Origin: Clavelina lepadiformis
Taxonomy: Eukaryota; Chordata; Ascidiacea; Aplousobranchia; Clavelinidae
NCBI RefSeq assembly: GCF_947623445.1
Contig: NC_135247.1
Location: 1,490,501-1,554,500, forward strand
Length of the DNA stretch: 64,000 bases
Direction: 5' to 3'
Positions 59,997-64,000 of the stretch are shown one piece after another. Each line of letters begins with the position of its first letter. Position 1 is the first letter of the stretch. The notes beneath the pieces are model-generated. The model was not told the origin of the DNA. It ran no database searches and saw nothing but the letters and a program-made list of their open reading frames with translations. The position numbers and the translations under genes are program-made.

Positions 59997-62900
59997 TCAA
60001 GTATCACTTACATCACCCAAAGCCATGGGATTGTCGAATCCTTTGGAGGTCTCGGCATTGCTGGAAGGGCTCTTTGTTGAGGAAGTGAAGTTGGGCATTG
60101 TGAAGGATGGCATGCTCACGCTCGGCATACTCTTACCGGACGATCCCCTGAAGAAATAGACTCCTCCGGCAATAAGAACAATCACGACAAGCACGCCGAT
60201 GACTATTCCAACGATGGCACCAGCAGATAAACCATTGCCAGTTACCGGTTCTTTGGAAGGGTTTACCGTGACCGGTAGTCCGGAAGGACCAATAATGGTT
60301 CCTAAAATAAAGTCGGTTTAATTAAGCCAAACATAGTGAACGTTCTAGCACTTGTAACATTGCTGCATTCGGAAATGCATTGCCGTCTTTATATGGGTTA
60401 TTTGAGTTCATGAAAGACTGAGACTAGTCAGTTATTCACGTCGCAAAAGTGCGTTCTATTATGAGTCTACAGGCTTTAGCTGTTATAACCACATCATGTT
60501 ATTTTCTAAGAGTTTCCACTCATAAGTTACATTTCAAACAGGTATATGATACTACGTTTCGTAAAAAACAAGCTATTTGTTGATATGCCTATACCTTCAG
60601 GGTAATAACAACCACTGATGTTGTATTGGACGCTGACAAAACTTGCATCGAAGCAGCAACCACGCCGAGAAACACATTGGTATTCGTCGATTCCTTCATA
60701 TCCGCAATCGTATCTGTTGACATTGGCGACACTGCATTTGGTGTTTCCTGGTAAAATAACCGAATTATGAAAAGCCGGTACATCTATCACATCATTTGTA
60801 TGTCAAGCAGTTTGTTCTTGGTTATTTCATGAGAGTGAGAATTTACAAAATCTATAAAATTCTTGCAATGTTAGCTTAGTAATGACATTCCTACTTCACT
60901 CACCTTGAGTAGTTCTGCAAACGTAACCTCGGTCTTCGTAGCAACTAACATCGTTCCAGGTTCCATCCCATGGATACATTTCAACGCACTCCTCTCCATC
61001 CTGGCCGTTTGGTTCGTTATTTCCCCAGTTGAAGAAATCAGCCGCTGTGCCATCTTTCCACTGCCAGCCGTCTATTGAAATAAGTAAGACAATGTAACCT
61101 GAAGTAATTGATGTTATGAACATAGGTTCTTTAATACCAAATAGACGCTGCAACTTATAACGTTCAACACTAGTATCAACTGTTGGTTATTGTATTTTTC
61201 TGAAAAGCTTTTTCAAGTAAAGATGAAAATACATAAAAAAAATTGTTTCCTAAGAATCTTTGTAAACTCGTAAATTCGTTCCTCAAAAAATACAAACTGA
61301 TATTGAGAGAAACAAAACTATATGAAACGCATTTTACCAAATCCATTGCTAGACATCCCAATGAATAGATTGTGAGATGTGGTGGAGCCAATGGTACCAA
61401 TCACAGCTTGCACTTCTTCAATGTTGTGGAAACTCGCAAGGGCGGCTCCCCTTTCTTCACACTGGATGGCAGACTCGAACCAAGAACGCGATGTGGCATC
61501 AGTCGTTCCAAACTATGAAAGTATTAGGCCTAATAGTTTTCTAAAATCTTGCTTTATTTGATATCTATATTTAAAAGCTTTGATTTTTAAAACAGAAAAT
61601 TACATTGATGAGATAGCAGTAGTCGCCGTACGCAAAGAACCCAGGATCACAGGTACCGGTACCAGGCACAGGAGTCGTTGGAATTGTACCAAGTGTTTGC
61701 TTGCAGACAAAGGGCAAAGATGTAGCGCAAGATGCTCCGGTGCCTGTGGTAGGGACTGCAGACCAACTCCCATCCCTGGATAGAGAAAATAAGAAAAAAA
61801 ATGTTTTTAGCCTACTTTGACAAAACCAGGCTTTAACGTGAGAGTGCTGGGAAGTGTTGGGTTAACTGTTGGGACTCATACGTAAGTTAGAACAAATACA
61901 AGAGACAAGTGGAAGATAAACTTTTTATTAATCAAAGGGTTCGGTCGGTATACTCGGACCTTACCGGTTCATCAACACGCAACCGCTGCCGAAGTCTGTG
62001 GCGTCAGTGCTCGGTTCATTCAAGGCCCAGTTTGTGTATGAGGTAGGCCACCCATCTGCCCATGTAAACTGTACACTTGTGGCGCCGTTAGCTGAGGTCT
62101 GCAGTTTCAAATGCATTGGTAACTAAAACCCAGTGCTACATTGCTAAGCACTTTTAAAAGAAGTAATTCTCGAAATTTACCACGACGACAAAGCTCATTC
62201 CGAGCCACATGCTGTCTCCGGATGTGATGTCACGCCAGAACCAGCTTTTAATGAGGTCATTGTCGTAAATCTCGGTGACGCTCACCAAATCGGTTTTGGA
62301 GCCTGTGGAAGTATAATCCAGCCAGTATAGAACTAAAAATATCTTATAACAATAAAAGCAGATTTGCTACTTCCTGTTATTACTCATTTGTTACTGACTA
62401 AAGCATCTCAACAGGCGTTCAAGCTTAAGAATTATAACAAGAATTAAACCTTCAGCTTGACAGGCTTTCCTTGCATCGTCCCAACTCATGGCTACATCCA
62501 TCAGTTTGTAGCACGCTTCTTCGTGTGTTGACGACAAGTATCCATTTTTGCATCCTATAGGACTCTGGGTGTTAGGAGGGGCCGGGTTCGAAGTCGATTT
62601 TCTCACGGAACAAACGAACTGGTTGTAACCGTAACAGTCGGCGTCGGCCCAGTAACCATCATTGCTAGGTGATACCACCGCGCATCCTTCCTGCGCAGAA
62701 AATATAGTTCAACATGACAACAGTTAAGAGAAAATTTAAATGGTTAATAATAAATCGTTGCTTTGATATGTACGGCTTCTATGAATTACTCACGTAAGAT
62801 CCATCAGGTTCGCCAGGAGCCCAGTTGGTATAGGCGACTTCTGATTGGTCAATCCACACGAACTGACCGCTACCTGTAAAACGGTCACTCAGACCAATCC

Positions 62901-64000
62901 AAAACGTGGATCCTTTCTCGTAGAGATAGTTGTTGAGAAAAGACTGTAACAGATGAACAGACGTTGAATGCAAAACGCAAATTTAGTTAAGTTCTTGCGC
63001 GTGTACAACTCAGTTTGCTGTAAATTTCTTGTAGTTAATGTAAAATCTATATCCCATAATAACAAACGACTGATGTTCTAACCTGCTCGTATTCGTTGCC
63101 AATGACAACGAGTTCAGCGGAGTTGTTCTTGCACCATTCCCGCGCTGTTTCCCATGTGTATGTCTTTTCACCTCCAGTGACGTAGCAGTTGTTTCCATAC
63201 GGTGAAAAACCTATATGGCAGTTACTTCATATATAACAACTCATAAGCAATCTCTGACGTTTTACATTGCATGATGACGTGTCCACAAGCAGAAAATCGT
63301 CACCTGTTGGGCAGTTTCCAGTAGCCTGGGGGGTTGGATCAACTTGACCTCCAGTGGAGCCAATAATCTTTTCACAAACATACCCGAACGTTCTACCGCA
63401 ATTGTCGTCATTCCATAATCCGCCGTCCGGTGATATGGTGACGCAACCTGTGATGAAGACGATGACGTAGAGTTTCAGAGTTTTACCCTCCAACTTGGAC
63501 GCATAGATTAAGCACACCGACAGAGCTTTATTGTCAAAAAGCAAGTTGTGCAACAATCTACCTTCGCTGTCGTAGTAGTTGTTTGGTTCTCCTGGCGACC
63601 AATTTGTGTAAACATATGGGGAACCATCTGCCCAGTAGAAAGCGCTTCCGCCAGAGTTCTGTTATGAATGCAATGAAAAAAGTTGATTTTAAGTTTAAAC
63701 AGTAACAAAGAATCAGGTCTTTCTAAGCAAACACGTGAATCATACCATAAATATATAACCAACGTCACAATGATACATTCGTAAGCCATTACCCTCAGTC
63801 CAATCCAAAGAGCTTGCGCAGTCGTCTGATAACCTCTCGACAGGATGAAGCTATTCTCGTCAGCGCTCTGTATCGCCACCAAATGTCCACCTTTCGTAAT
63901 ACAGTCGTTCTCAGCATACTGCCAGCCGTGATTTATGTTGTCGATGAACATGTAACATTTGTCGTCGCCGGTATCTGGTACTTGGTAGCGAATCTGCATT
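59997..64000 (-). CDS. Mannose-receptor-like membrane protein: four or more C-type lectin domains, trefoil domain, one TM helix; 5' end outside window
   Basis: Minus-strand exons: 64000-63793, 63658-63562, 63447-63304, 63210-63083, 62943-62794, 62690-62450, 62302-62181, 62098-61975, 61775-61604, 61512-61338, 61071-60904, 60747-60595 (border within a few bases), 60301-59997. They encode four consecutive C-type lectin domains. CTLD1 has EPN with WND, CTLD2 EPD with WAD, CTLD3 EPS and no WND, CTLD4 EPN with WND. By the known rule, domains 1 and 4 should bind calcium and mannose-type sugars. Then comes a trefoil (P-type) domain with CSVANVNRYDCGYEG and RRGCCFDAS, a linker, and a single helix (GAIVGIVIGVLVVIVLIAGG). 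The cytoplasmic tail of about 45 residues is rich in Ser/Pro/Met, with a PSVSMPSFTMPNF repeat and FDNPM, which recalls FxNPxY endocytic signals without the Tyr. Probably an endocytic or pattern-recognition receptor at the cell surface. An internal GTAAGT six codons before the stop could allow another tail. Confidence 0.88.

Noticed and set aside
59997-60301. A mannose-receptor FxNPxY endocytosis signal in the tail
   Set aside because: The tail has FDNPMA; the tyrosine is missing, so the motif is only partial.
1-64000. A CRISPR array, operon or other prokaryotic feature
   Set aside because: Genes are split by spliceosomal introns throughout, and the only tandem array is a minisatellite without spacers.

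Overview
This is nuclear DNA of an animal, most likely an invertebrate deuterostome and plausibly an ascidian-type tunicate. The genes have short GT-AG introns. The set includes a microtubule inner protein (CFAP210), CDCA7, ABCB transporters, a GPR157/cAMP-receptor-like GPCR and a multi-lectin receptor. Intergenic DNA is AT-rich and carries many small DNA-transposon relics. The species call is an inference. Exons were joined by hand from splice signals, reading phase and protein similarity, so single boundaries may be off by a few bases.

Layout: 1-3186, 3' half of an ABCB (P-glycoprotein-type) transporter gene. 3.2-5.9 kb, a spacer with a LINE reverse-transcriptase relic. 5936-18776, a complete 24-exon ABCB1-like gene in tandem with the first; its introns hold a pogo-like MITE and a pair of unclassified repeats. 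18.8-23.3 kb, a gene-poor spacer with two hAT-type MITEs. 23293-24324, a single-exon seven-helix receptor. 24.3-27.4 kb, a spacer with two more inverted-repeat elements. 27391-31330 (minus), CFAP210 in 13 exons. 33082-34041, a single-exon CDCA7-type zinc-finger gene. 35.5-36.2 kb (minus), the 3' exons of an unidentified gene.

38413-41621 (plus) and 49818-56927 (minus) are two convergent, paralogous kinase genes with HGD-type catalytic loops. They share the last five exons in size and phase but have unrelated N-termini: a proline-rich disordered region in one, a SPRY domain plus a helical region in the other. Between them lie repeat copies, a 37-bp minisatellite, a tRNA-derived SINE and a broken copy of one kinase exon. 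59997-64000 (minus) is the 3' part of a mannose-receptor-like gene with at least four C-type lectin domains, a trefoil domain, one membrane helix and a short tail.

The genes do not form one pathway. The most unusual content is the SPRY-helical-kinase protein with its paralogue, then the lectin-trefoil receptor. The ABCB pair shows patchy near-identity that suggests gene conversion, and one copy has an apparent GC-AG terminal intron.
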